64,000 bases of DNA from Tricholoma matsutake. Lineage: Eukaryota; Basidiomycota; Agaricomycetes; Agaricales; Tricholomataceae. The notes below the pieces were generated by a model, which made no database searches, had not been told where the DNA came from, and saw nothing but the letters and a program-made list of their open reading frames with translations. Position 1 is the stretch's first letter. The number at the start of each line of letters is the position of its first letter. The stretch is from NCBI GenBank assembly GCA_026075535.2, contig AP026544.2, positions 11,780,001-11,844,000 on the forward strand, given 5' to 3'. A program made the translations under genes and the position numbers. Shown piece after piece: positions 19,821-31,069 of this stretch.

Positions 19821-22800
19821 AGGTTTCCCCATTGGTGACCCAGAATTGTTACAATGTATTAGTATCTGAGGAAACCCAGAGTAAATCAGAAAAGGAAATC
19901 GAGGAGGACTACAACTGTTGCGAATCACGCAACAAAGAAAATTGTCACATGTCATTTCCGAAAACCCCTAAATTCTTTATTCACTCTGTGCAAATAGAAC
20001 CCAAAATCACCTTGACTGTGGGACTGAAGACAGTGGACACGCATGCAGCTATTGATGTGGAAGTGTTGCTTGACAGTGGTGCTACAGGATTATTTATTAA
20101 TCAATCCTTAATTACCAGAAACGGTATAAACACATGCAAGCTGGCACAACCTATAATGGTGTACAATATTGACGGAACAGTCGATCATGGAGGAACTATC
20201 AAGGAGGAGGTGACTATGGTACTAAAGTATCAGGAGCATCAGGAACGAGCCGTATTCGAAGTGTGTGATCTTGGGAAAACCAATCTAATAATAGGATGTC
20301 CATGGTTACGGAAGCATAATCCCGAAATTGATTGGAAAACTGGGAAAGTACAAATGACTCGTTGTCCTAAGGAATGTAATGTGTATGGGAGGAAGATGAA
20401 GAAAGAAAAAAGGAAAGAGAAAGAGAAAGAACGTCCGAGGAAGTATTCTGTTACGATGGAGGAAGTGGAGGATGAGGAAATGCCAAATGGGGAAGTTCTG
20501 ATCATGATCAAGAAAGAAGAGCAGAAGCAAACCTTTAGAGCAGTTCGTGGAGGACAGTCATGGGACAAGAATATCGTGAAGGTGGAGAAGCCAGTGGAGG
20601 AATGGGTGCCAAAAGTGTATCATGAACATTTGTCAGTGTTCCAAAAGAAGGAGTCTGAGCAAATGCCGGTGCGGAAGCCATGGGATCATGCGATTGAGAT
20701 GAAGCCAGGGTTTGTGCCAAAGAAGTCGAAGGTATATCCATTATCTCTGATGGAACAAGAAGAAGTGGATGCATTCCTGAAGGAGCAATTGTGCAAAGGA
20801 TACATACGACCTTCGAAATCACTGCAGACATCACCAATATTCTTCGTGCCCAAAAAAGACCAAAGGAAGAGGATGTGTACTGATTATAGGTATCTGAATG
20901 AGTGGACAGTGAAGAACGTGTACCCCCTGCCGTTGATCTCAGAAATAATTGATAAGGTGGGAAAAGCCAAGGTCTTTACAAAATTGGATTTACGATGGGG
21001 ATACAACAATGTATGAATAAAGAAAGGAGATGAGTGGAAGGCTGCATTTGCCATGCATCGAGGATCCTTCGAGCCACTTGTCATGTTTTTTGGGATGACT
21101 AATAGTCCCCCAACCTTTCAAAATATGATGAACAACATTTTCAAGGATGTAATAGACAAAGTCGTGGTAATAATATTTATTGACAACATTCTGATATTCA
21201 CAGAGGATGAAGAGAATCATGAGGCGATAGTGCAGGAGGTGTTATGGAGGTTGGCGGAGAATGATCTATTTTTGAAACCAGAGAAGTGCATGTTTGGGGC
21301 AAGTGAGATCGAGTTCCTAGGATTATTGATCGGCCCTGATGGGATCAAAATGGATCCGATCAAGGTACAGGCGATCACAGATTGGCCTGCGCCCACCCGT
21401 GTCAAGGAGGTTCAAGCCTTCTTGGGACTCGCAAATTATTATCGTTGCTTTGTGCACAATTTTTCTAAAATTGCTGCACCCTTACATAACCTTACATGAA
21501 AGGGAGTAGTGTGGAGGTGGGGAGAGCAGCAGCAGACAGTGTTTGAGGAGTTAAAGAGGAAGTTTGTGGAGGGACCAATATTAGCCCCAGTAGATTTCAC
21601 ATGCCCTTTGCAAGTGGAATCCGATGCATCCAATTTTGCTACTGGAGCGGTATTATCAATGCTGTGCGAAGATGACAAATGGCATCCTTGTGCATACTTG
21701 TCAAAAGGGTTGAATGATGTGGAGAGGAATTATGATGTGCATGACAAAGAGATGTTGGGGATAATACAAGCATTGGAGGCATGGAGGCATTATTTGGAGG
21801 GATGTACGCATCAAATTGAGATCTGGACGGATCATCAAAATCTGCAATACTTCATGTCCGCTAAAAAGCTTAATCGCTGGCAAGTGCGTTGGGCACTATT
21901 CCTATCGCATTTCAACTTTCACTTGGTCCATAAAGTGGGAAACTTAATGAGGAAAGCAGATGCCTTATCCAGACGTATTGATCATAAAAGGGGGGTGGAG
22001 GAGGACAATAAAAATGTTACCTTACTCAAACCCAAATACTTTCGCATTTGCGCTATGCGTCAAGGGCATCTATTAATAGATAGCTCGGAAATGGAAATGT
22101 TGTCCAAAATTAGACAATGTTCGGAAATGGATGATGAAGTAGTGGAAGCCGTGAAAGCTCTGAAGGGAGAGAAGAAAGGTAATATCAAAGGAGACGAATG
22201 GGCTGAGGAACAAGGGTTGGTGTTGTTTCGAGGAAAAGTGTATGTACCAAAGGATCAGGATTTGCGAAGGGAGATTGTCCAGTTAGATCACAATACGCCG
22301 ATTGCCGGACACCCAGGAAGATGGAAGACGTTGGAATTAGTAATGAGAAATTATTGGTGGCCTGGAATTTCGAAGTATGTGTTGGGGTATGTGGATGGAT
22401 GTGATACGTGCATGAGGGGGAAGAAATTTCCAGAGAAACCTGCAGGAAAATTAATGCCAAACCCTATACCTAAAGCGCCATGGCGAGATATATCTGTGGA
22501 TTTTATTACTGGATTACCTGAGGCTCAAGGGTATGATGCAATATTCATAGTATGTGACCGCTTTACAAAGGAGGTCCATATTATTCCTACTACTACAGAA
22601 ACCTCATCATTGGGCTTGGCGCGCCTCTGTCTAAATCAGGTATGGCGGTTACATGGCTTACCCGATACCATTATCTCCGATTGCAGACCACAATTTGCTT
22701 CTGTGTTTATGCAAGAACTAAACAACATATTGGGAATTCAAACTAAATTATCTATGGCATATCACCCACAGACTGATGGGCAGACAGAGAGAATGAATCA

Positions 22801-23599
22801 GGAGTTGGAGCAGTACCTACGTATGTTTGTCAACTACCGACAAGCCGACTGGCCCAAATGGTTGGCAATTGCCGAATTTTCCCACAATAACAAATTCCAT
22901 TCGGCTACTCGTATGTCACCCTTTTTCGTGAATTATGGATATCATCCTCGCATGGGAGTAGAACCCAGAAGGGAAGTCAAAGTACAGTCGGCAGAAGATT
23001 TTGTATCTAAGATGCAAAGGGTACAAGAGGAAGCAGAGGTGGCATTGAAGAAAGCATGTGATGACATGATGCGACATGCAGATCGTACTCGAGCATGCGC
23101 TCCAGAGTACAAAGTTGGTGACTTGGTATGGCTAAGTACCAAGGACCTGAATATTCCACGACCTTCGAAGAAACTTATGGAGAAACAAGTTGGCCCATAT
23201 GCGATCTCTAAAGTGATCTCGCCTAATGTGGTAGTGCTAAAATTACCCCAATCATTTAAGATTGATCCCGAGATTAACGTATCCTGCCTATGCCCTTACC
23301 GTCCGCCCACTATTCCTGCCCAACAAACTACTCCGCAACCTCTGATAATAGTAGAAGGTGCTTCAGAATACATAGTTGAAGAAATTCTAGACTCACGTCT
23401 TCGACGGAACAAATTGGAGTTCTTAATAAAGTGGAAAAACCATACCGATGAAAATAATTCGTGGGAACCCAAAGAGAATTGTAAGCAAGCGCATATCGCG
23501 ATCGCCCAATTCTTTACACGTAATCCGAATGCTCTGTGTCGCATTGCGAGAATGGTGTATGAGGGGATGAAATTCTGGCCTTACCAAAATTTCACATAG
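19727..23599 (+). pseudogene. Element A pol polyprotein, two stop codons
   Basis: One frame (-1 relative to gag), collinear from protease ([15 protein letters not shown] near 20070) through RT, RNase H (near 21600-21960), integrase (H..H..C..C near 22280-22420; DDE core 22490-22790 with QTERMNQELEQ) and chromodomain (23360-23490), ending in the family tail at 23599. Only two nonsense codons: TGA 21014-21016, in the place of Arg in YNNVRIKKGDEW, and TGA 21497-21499. The RT motif is FIDN (21182-21187, GAC AAC), so the second catalytic Asp is lost. 19727 is the first ATG in this frame, not necessarily a start; frameshifting from gag is more likely. Confidence 0.9.
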
Positions 23600-23638
23600 G
23601 GGACAAACATAATATTTTCTTGCCTGGAAGTTGAGCCA

Positions 23639-23652
23639 TAAAAGGGGGGTAA
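23639..23652 (+). promoter_or_regulatory. Element A polypurine tract
   Basis: TAAAAGGGGGGTAA directly before the 3' LTR; the same tract precedes the copy 1 LTR. Confidence 0.75.
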
Positions 23653-24054
23653 TGTTAGGAAACCACCCCATTACCTAATAAACTTTCATTTTTATTTTAT
23701 TATGTTGAATTATGCTACATGGCACCAAATGACGCTACATTTTGATAGCATGAGAACTTTATTTCGCACGCATCAAAATGTATGTGCATGTACGAGTGCA
23801 TCGGTAACAACAATGTACAATATATGTAACATAGTATATAAACCCTAAATATATGCCTAGGGGACCCTAGTTGTGTTCTCTTAGGTATTCCACCTACATT
23901 TTTGGTGTGAAAGGCCTATCTCAACAAACTTACCTATTAATAACCCCTCACATCAAAACCATCAATTTCCCCATCACGCGCGCGGATCCTGCCCCCTTCT
24001 TGTAGAGAGAACCCGCACGGTCTTAGCTAGCAGATAGTGGGTGTCGCCCTAACA
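23653..24054 (+). repeat. Element A 3' LTR
   Basis: 402 bp, TGTTAGG..CCTAACA, pairs with 17852-18232. A TATA-like run (GTATATAAACCC) in the middle suits a retrotransposon promoter. Confidence 0.9.
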
Positions 24055-24265
24055 CTAGTCTCATCTGAACTTAACCTAAGTCCCCCCATACTCCTCCGCA
24101 CATTTACCCACACTTTCCCGCTCCTACCTCTAAACCCTCAACTTGAAATTAGGACACCAGACAAGGTGAAGGGCACAGCTTCTTACAAGCTGAAGCCAAG
24201 TCCTTTCCGTTTCCCCTCCCGCAGAATCTGCATCGACCCGACAACCTCCCATTATTATCACCCGC
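24055..24265 (+). repeat. Element B 3' LTR, second part
   Basis: Continues the element B LTR after element A. Identified by position between A and the solo LTR and by the LTR end found at 24718. Confidence 0.6.
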
Positions 24266-24666
24266 TGTTAGGGCGACACCCACTATCTGCTAGCTAAGAC
24301 CGTGCGGGTTCTCTCTACAAGAAGGGGGTGGGATCCACGCTCGTGATGGGGAATTGATGGTTTTGATGCGAGGGGTTATTAATAGGTGAGTTTGTTGAGA
24401 TAGGCCTTTCACACCAAAAACGTAGGTGGAATACCTAAGAGAACACAACTGGGGTCCCCTAGGCATATATTTAGGGTTTATATACTATGTTACATATATT
24501 GTACATTGTTGTTACTGACGCACTCGTACATGCACGTACATTTTGATGCGTGTGAAATAAAATTCTCACGCTATCAAAATGTAGCGTCATTTGGCGTCAT
24601 GTAGCGTAATTCGACATAATAACATAGAAATGAAAGTTTATTAGGTAATGGGGTGGTTTCCTAACA
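24266..24666 (-). repeat. Solo LTR of the element A family, inverted
   Basis: 401 bp, reverse complement of the A LTRs. The flanks CCCGC (24261-24265) and CCTGC (24667-24671) are a 5-bp target duplication differing by one CpG transition. It arose by LTR-LTR recombination after an independent insertion in the element B LTR. Confidence 0.9.
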
Positions 24667-24718
24667 CCTGCAGTGTCTGGTCGGATTCCGAAGTGGCCTC
24701 TAGGATCAGTTCTTAACA
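24667..24718 (+). repeat. Element B 3' LTR, terminal part
   Basis: Ends in AGTTCTTAACA, the near-perfect inverse of the LTR start TGTCAAGAACC at 17399. The three pieces total about 715 bp. Confidence 0.65.
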
Positions 24719-25102
24719 ATGCCTACCAGCACCCCCCAAAGCCGACAACACACCCACCCCATGCCTACAAGCCTCTGCTCACAGGGTGGATGGGTGGTGA
24801 GAGCCCATGCCAACAAGCAGCTGCTCATCGGGTGGATGGCGGGCACACCAGGGATAAGATGACCACAGCACCCATCCCCATGCCTATGAGCAGCTGCTCG
24901 TAGGGTGGATGATGGGTGCGGCTTGCTATGGTGACAGATGCATGTGAGGAGGGGTGCGATGACACCCACTCCCTCATGTCCTACACAAGGGATGTGGTTA
25001 ATCCAAATTTTTTTATCTTAATTGTTTGAAAAATGCCTCCTCGAAGAATATGAAAAGTTGAGTCATAAATAAACCTTATATTGATCCCTAATAAATCTCC
25101 TG

Positions 25103-25175
25103 TGGCTCAAGTGGTTGAGCACACTTGTTTGGTTTGTCATGTGACTCATTATGGTGAGGTCTTGAGTTCAATTCC
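25103..25175 (+). promoter_or_regulatory. tRNA-like Pol III promoter in H4 tail
   Basis: A box TGGCTCAAGTGG at 25103-25114, B-box-like GAGTTCAATTCC at 25164-25175; almost identical to H1. Confidence 0.6.
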
Positions 25176-25233
25176 TGCAGTACACAAATTTATTTTGTGG
25201 GTACTTTATGAAATTCACCAAGTCTGAAGTCCT

Positions 25234-25414
25234 GGAAGGAAGCCAAAGCTTCCAACACTCAGGGACTGAGAACTATAAGGAACCTAATATATTTTGAGGG
25301 GGGAATCTAGAATACAGTACAAGTACTCGAAGTATAGACTATATACTATCAGAATAACATGTGATAACTGAGTGGCATGTGATAATGTAATGATGATGTA
25401 AGAGGCACTCTTAC
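25234..25414. mobile_element. 181-bp insertion with 7-bp duplication inside H4
   Basis: Absent from the otherwise matching H1 sequence near 5830. Flanked by AAGTCCT on both sides (25227-25233, 25415-25421). A small hairpin (GGAAGC-CAAA-GCTTCC) lies at its left end. Ends show only weak inverted similarity. Class unknown. Confidence 0.65.
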
Positions 25415-25643
25415 AAGTCCTTTGAGCTCATATCTAATTGACTTATCATTTGGTTGAAATGCATTCCAGTTGGACTCCAGTTGGACTCCAGTTGGACTCC
25501 AGTTGGACTCCAGTGGGGGATTGAACTCTACATGACTTAATGTAGTTCAATTGGACTCCACTCGGACTCTGCTTGGACTCCAGTTGGACTCCAGTCAGTC
25601 CAGTCGGAGTCCACTAGGACAGGTGGGGGACTGTAAAGTACTG

Positions 25644-28222
25644 CATTAAACTGTTCCCAAAATCATCAATCAGAAATACCAAACCCAGTGAATTAACACA
25701 TATTGACTTATGGGGAAAGTACTCGATCAGATCGATCAATGGCACTCAATACTACTTGCCATTTGTGGACAATGCCAAGAGATTTGCAACCATTGAATGC
25801 ATCAAGCAGAAATCTGATGCAACACAAGCCATAATAAATTATTTAGCACACCTAAAGACTCAAGGGAGGAATCTGAAGGGTATACAAATTGATAATGGGA
25901 AAGAATTCATAAACGAGAAGTTGGAAAGTTGGTGCAAGGAACACAGTATGGAAATTCATTACACTGCACTGTATTCACCTTCACAGAATGGTATTGCTAA
26001 ATGAATGAACTGTACACTGGTTGAACTCTCTGGAGCAATGATAACCACCAATGACCTTCCCAAATTTCTCTGGGAATATGCAGTCCTACATGCCGCTTAT
26101 CTCCATAATCGATCATTCACCAAACATTTCCCGAAATCTACACCTTATGAAGGCTGGTATAATAAAAGACCAAACATCTCTCATTTATGTGAATTTGGTG
26201 CACCTGTATGGATTTTATTACAGGGACAAAAAGTAGATTGAAAAATGCAACCTAAATCCAAATGGTGTGTTTACATCAGTTTTGAAGATGGCGCTGGGGC
26301 CATAAAATATTACAATGCCGAAATGCGCAATGTCCTCACCTCAAGAAATTTCAAACAGATGACACTTCCACAATCGACTCCAATCCCTGAAAACATTGAC
26401 ATCACACCCAATAGTCAGCATGAGGGGGAGTCTGTAGGGGATGCGCTGCCTAAGGGTGTAACAGGCTTGGATGACATAACTCCAACTCTTGAACCTGCCA
26501 GAAGGAAGCATAAAAGAAATGTATTAGAGGGTGATATAGACATTAATGCTCCACGGAAGACACGTGGAATTTGTATCAATTATAAAAGCCTTCAAGATCC
26601 TTATACAGAAGAAGACAATGAAAACCACTTTCTTACTATGGAGGAAGCTTATGCAATAATTGCTGGAGACAAGATGACAAGCCTCAAAGACACCAAGAGT
26701 TCACCCGATTGGCCAGGATGGGAAATTGCCATACAAGCTGAGTTCGACTTACTAAAATAGAAGGGGACTTGGGAACTTGTTGAAAAACCGCCTGATGCAA
26801 TCCCAATTGCTAATAAATGGGTATTCATCAAGAAGCGTGACAAACAAGGAAAAGTAATCAGGTACAGAGCAAGACTCGTGGCCAAAGGGTGCATGCAACA
26901 TCCAGGGTACGATTATATGGAAACATTTTTGCCTGTAGTCAGAATGGACACTCTGTGTGCAATTCTGGCTTTGGTACTGATGCAAGACCTTAAATTACAA
27001 CAAATGGATGTCAAAGGCGCATATCTCAATGGCACATTACATAAAACTATCTACATGCGACAACCTGAAGGATATGAAGATGGAACAGGCCGAGTTTGTA
27101 AGCTGGTCAAACCATTATATGGATTAAAGCAAGCTGGATGCGAATGGAACAATGAACTTGATGGGAAACTCAAGAATCATGAATATCAAAACTTAACAAT
27201 GGATCCATGTGCATATATTTGATGAGACAATGGTGACTTTGGTATTATAACCATCTGGGTTGACAACTCGCTTCTATTCACATCATTGTATCAAATGATG
27301 GATCACATGAAAAATGTGCTAAGCTCAGAATGGGAAGTTACAGATCTAGGGGAACCACACAAGATTGTTGGCATTGAAGTAATGCATACTGACAATTCTA
27401 TTTCCATTTCTCAACAAAAATATATTGAGAACCTTCTTTGCAAAGAAGAGATGCTAGGTGCGAACCCTGTTGCCATGCCTATGGACCCGAATATTAAATT
27501 TGCACAAAATCCGGATAACGATGAATTAAACCATAGCAATTCATATGCTAAATTGCTAGGGTGTTTACAATTCATCTCAAATTCCACAAGACCAGATATC
27601 AGCTCCACAGTCAACAAACTAGCCGCTGACACCGCTAACCCAGGTTTTAAACACCATGGTGCAATAAAGCGAATACTCAGGTACCTAGCAGGTACAAAAA
27701 CTCTGGGGATAACTTATAGGAATACCCCTGATGAAACTGATACTGATAACCTCTTTCATGGCTATGCTGATGCCACTTTCACAAATGCCAATGACCATAA
27801 ATCTACTACTGGCTATGTCTTCCTAGGATCAGGGGGAGCAATCACATGGAAATCAAAGAAGCAAACCATGATCACACTTTCCTCAATGGAAGCAGAATAT
27901 GTGGCTCTCTCAGAGGCTGGATGAGAAGCAACATGGCTCAGAAATTTGTATGGAGTATCAGATTTCCTCAAAAATATCCAACTATTATTAAAGGCGACAA
28001 CGATGGTTCTGTCATATTAACACACAATCTGCAATTCCATCAGCGATCAAAACACATCACCTAACGTCATCATTGGGTCCAAGATCTAGTAACCAACAAA
28101 GTCCTCGATATTCAAAACTGTTGTGACCTGGAACAAACAGCAGATGCATTAACAAAGGCACTACCAAGGCCCAAATTTATGCAACATAGGATGGAGATGG
28201 GAATACAGTTGATAAAATAACT
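25644..28222 (+). pseudogene. Ty1/copia element D, pol from integrase to RNase H
   Basis: Decayed copia polyprotein lacking gag and protease, which would lie left of the H4 junction. Integrase core: ELTHIDLWGKY near 25690, IQIDNGKEF near 25884; the catalytic Glu position reads NGIAK followed by TGA (26002), that is Glu to Lys and Arg to stop. RT near 26760-27270 (DVKGAYLNGTLHKTIY); its catalytic pair is VDN (27262-27267) instead of VDD. RNase H 27700-28200 (SKKQTMITLSSMEAEYVALS, later QTADALTKALPRPKF). At least seven stops or frameshifts. Confidence 0.85.
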
Positions 28223-28353
28223 CACTAGCTTTCCTTGTGTGTAAGTTGGTTTTTCCCACAGGGTTTTCCATCACACAGAGGTTTTAATGCACCTGAAAGA
28301 CAATCCAGTTAACCATTCCTAATAACTCAAACCATGCTTGGCTTGAAGGGGAG

Positions 28354-28620
28354 TGTTGGGATAGACAATCCAAGCCCGTGGTCTGAGGCCGGATGCCGGA
28401 TATTATTAATAGAGCAGCTGTTACAGAACATGTTTTATTTATAGCACAGCTACATACAGCCATAGTATAGGAGAAATAATAATAAGTTCCTTGTCTCATT
28501 TCCCCCACTTGTCTCTAAGAGAATTATCTCTTCTCTGTTCATTTCCCAGCCTGATTTCCAAAAAGATTCAGCCACAACCTCACATGTAATGCATCAGTGA
28601 GAAGCCTTTACTGATTACAC
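28354..28620 (+). repeat. Element D 3' LTR (right edge approximate)
   Basis: TGTTGGGATAGACAATCC starts directly after the purine tract GAAGGGGAG (28345-28353). The end is not clear; a CA lies near 28620. No partner LTR in the window. Confidence 0.5.
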
Positions 28621-30118
28621 ACCTTTGGCGAAATATTTCCATAACAGGTGTAGGAGGTAAAGAAGCAAAAATTGCAGGCTGCAGAACTGTTGAATTAGTT
28701 TCAACATGTAAAAGTCAAAGTTGCATTCTCCATTTGGAAAATGTTCTACCTGTGCCTGGAATGCAAATAGGTTGATTTCGTTGGGGCAATGGGATGACAC
28801 TGGAGGAAAATATACTGGTGGAGAGGGACAAATTGAACATTTATTCAATACAAAAGCATCTCGTATTTGTTCTACTAGTAACTCTGTCTGGTAACAGGTT
28901 GTCAGGGGCCAATGTTCAGGCAACAGCCATCAGATCCTACTCAAGTACTATTCACATGAAAAGAGTAATGGCAACTTGCATCATGATGTTACAACTCAAG
29001 ATTCCAAGTCCTTTCAAAGTCTGATGTGTGAACCAAACAAACATACATTGTTGATTCAAACCATGTGAACCTACACAACTTACTACCACTACTTCCTCCT
29101 CCCTCCGTATCTGCCCACAACAGCCACAACAACCACCGCTCTGTAAGCATCAACCTCACCCATGCTATGCCCTTTCAACCATGCTAATGTGCCCCGTCAT
29201 TTGCATTCTACAACTGCTAACTTGAAGACAAGGTAAGCCCATTATTGTAATTTTTTCCTTTTCATACTACCTTCTGTTTTTCTAGGTTATAGCTATGTTC
29301 TTAGGCACTATGGCTCCCACAACTCACCCCACCTCCGCACTTGAATGGGATGTGAGGCCATCAAGAGGGATCCCAACATGGGTGGCTCATGCAGCGGTGT
29401 ACATGCCTACCACCATCCCCAAACTTCCAACTGACCCCTCCTAGTATGAAACTGAACAAAGCTGATAGATAACTAGGACAACAAGGACGACAAAATGAAG
29501 ACCCATACCACTGCCACACCATGCACACCTGCTTGGGGGGTGACGATGTGGAGATAGGACCACAATGATGGGGACATGGGCAGTGTGACCCAGCACCCTC
29601 TACTGCCATTACTAATGGCTGCCCGTGGGGTGCTGGTGGCATACAGCATATGGGAATTGAGAATGGGGGTGGGGATGGAAGGACAACTGGTGGGGGGATG
29701 AAAGGATGATGGGAAGATGGGAATGGGCAGAGGGACAATGGGGACCCTCCCCTGTCATGTTGCCCCCCTCATGTGTTGTGCATGATCCCTTTTTTTTCTC
29801 TTTATGTGCATCCTCCCTTTTCATTCTTCAGATAGAAGCTAGTTTTGATTTAGGGAAGTGCTTTGTGTATAATATAATTACTTTTAATACTACTTTGTGA
29901 TATCTAATTGAAGTAAATGAAAAGGAATGTCAAGTAATTGGTCTTGAAAAACTTCTGAAATTCCCATTAATTGCACTAACAACAAGCTAAAAAAATCTGG
30001 ACCAGTCTAAGAATTCCTAATTCTGGGAATAGCAATAACTGTCACTTGTGGAACTTTTTTCGACTTATTTCTGTACTAAAGTTCTGGTAATATAGGTCCA
30101 TTTGGAAAACAGGTTTTT
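28621..30118. other. Unassigned, partly cargo-like repeat sequence
   Basis: No convincing gene. 29233-29285 looks like another intron-like unit (GTAAGC, T-rich body, TCTAG, then GTTATAGCTATG as in H3 after 9361). The following sequence (to about 29800) has the CCACC- and GGGTGG-rich character of H-family cargo but no clear hairpins or TIRs. Probably an old, decayed relative. Confidence 0.35.
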
Positions 30119-30832
30119 CCTGATCGTGGCGCTTGCGCAGCGCACCATCATTCATTCCTCACTCGACATTCCTTACATTGCTCTGATCAAGGGGGAGCAA
30201 GTCATTCATTGAGGGGGAGTAAGTATACTCCATTTGTTACATTCCTTTTGTCCTCATACTTCTTCATTGGAGGGGGAGTGTTGGATTTTTGGACACCATC
30301 AGACTCTGGGTATTTCTGAGTAGTTACATCTACGTAGTCTGTTTATTCATAACTCTTTACATGTTTGTTACGAGCTCAATAGGGTTGTTCACGGTAGCCA
30401 TTCTTGGGCCATTTTCAGCTCATTTTCAAACTCATTTTCGGCTCATTTTCGTGTATTTGGCAGAGGAACAAACAAAAGGGAATGAAAAATGAAATGGAAA
30501 CTGACATAAAAAATGGTTACTGTGAACACCCTGGGAAGGAAATTTTAGACAAATGGAGCAAAAATGCATTTTTCTCGCCAGGCACAGTGCCAAAAAGATG
30601 AAAAATGATCATTTTTCGGTTCCCTTTTTACAAAAGCAAGGGTGGGGTTCCATTTTACATTCATTTTACATTCATTCTCAGTTCCATTCTTGAGAAAAAT
30701 GGAATCAAAACGAAATAGAAAATGATTGAAAAATGAGTGAAAAATGAACCAAAAATGCCAACCGTGAACAACCCTAATACAAACACGAGCATCGTCGTTC
30801 ATCTCTCGTGGTCCCGCACTCGAAATCCAACA
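30119..30832 (+). repeat. 3' end and LTR of a second copia-type element
   Basis: The LTR runs from 30279 (TGTTGGATTT) to 30832 (AAATCCAACA), a perfect 10-bp terminal inverted repeat, preceded by GGAGGGGGAG as polypurine tract. Without the MITE inside it the LTR is about 160 bp. The upstream purine-rich 30190-30230 would be the end of the internal region; pol is not present. Confidence 0.65.
30382..30774. mobile_element. 393-bp MITE with TA target duplication
   Basis: Ends GGGTTGTTCACGG..CCGTGAACAACCC, flanked by TA (30380-30381, 30775-30776). The inverted arms continue imperfectly for about 60 bp (CATTTTTNNNTCATTTT pattern). No coding capacity; likely mobilised by a Tc1/mariner transposase. 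Confidence 0.8.
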
Positions 30833-31069
30833 ACATCTTGTATATACCCTGAGATTGACGATTGTGCATTTTAGTCTCTATAAGTTTGCTATAAGTATCC
30901 CTGGACTGTCCGTGATTCCACCAAACAATATGGTTCATCTACCTCAATCTTGCCTCAATCGAAAATTTATTTCAGTGCGAGTCAGCCGCTACGAGGTCGA
31001 CCACTAAGTAGGATAAGCTGGAACTTGGGATCCATTTCCTATTTTCAATCATTTGTATTTATAAAACAT
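30833..31069. other. Intergenic region 3' of the DUF6534-type gene
   Basis: No feature recognised; presumably the 3' flank of the minus-strand gene that ends at 31070. Confidence 0.4.

Larger units (their letters stand above)
24719..25643 (+). mobile_element. H4: H-family element, left part missing
   Basis: Starts abruptly at the element B LTR end and matches H1 from about 5130 to 6064. It has three GAGC/GCTC hairpins (near 24763, 24809, 24880), a tRNA-like promoter, 11-bp subterminal repeats (25455-25612) and a right TIR GGTGGGGGACTGTAAAGTACTG, the cleanest copy of that end. The GC-rich tail hairpin block is mostly deleted relative to H1. It abuts copia element D. A 181-bp sequence is inserted at 25234. 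Confidence 0.75.

Noticed and set aside
17847..24059. Perfect 5-bp target duplication for element A
   Set aside because: Flanking pentamers are CTAAA and CTAGT; two differences, not confidently a duplication.
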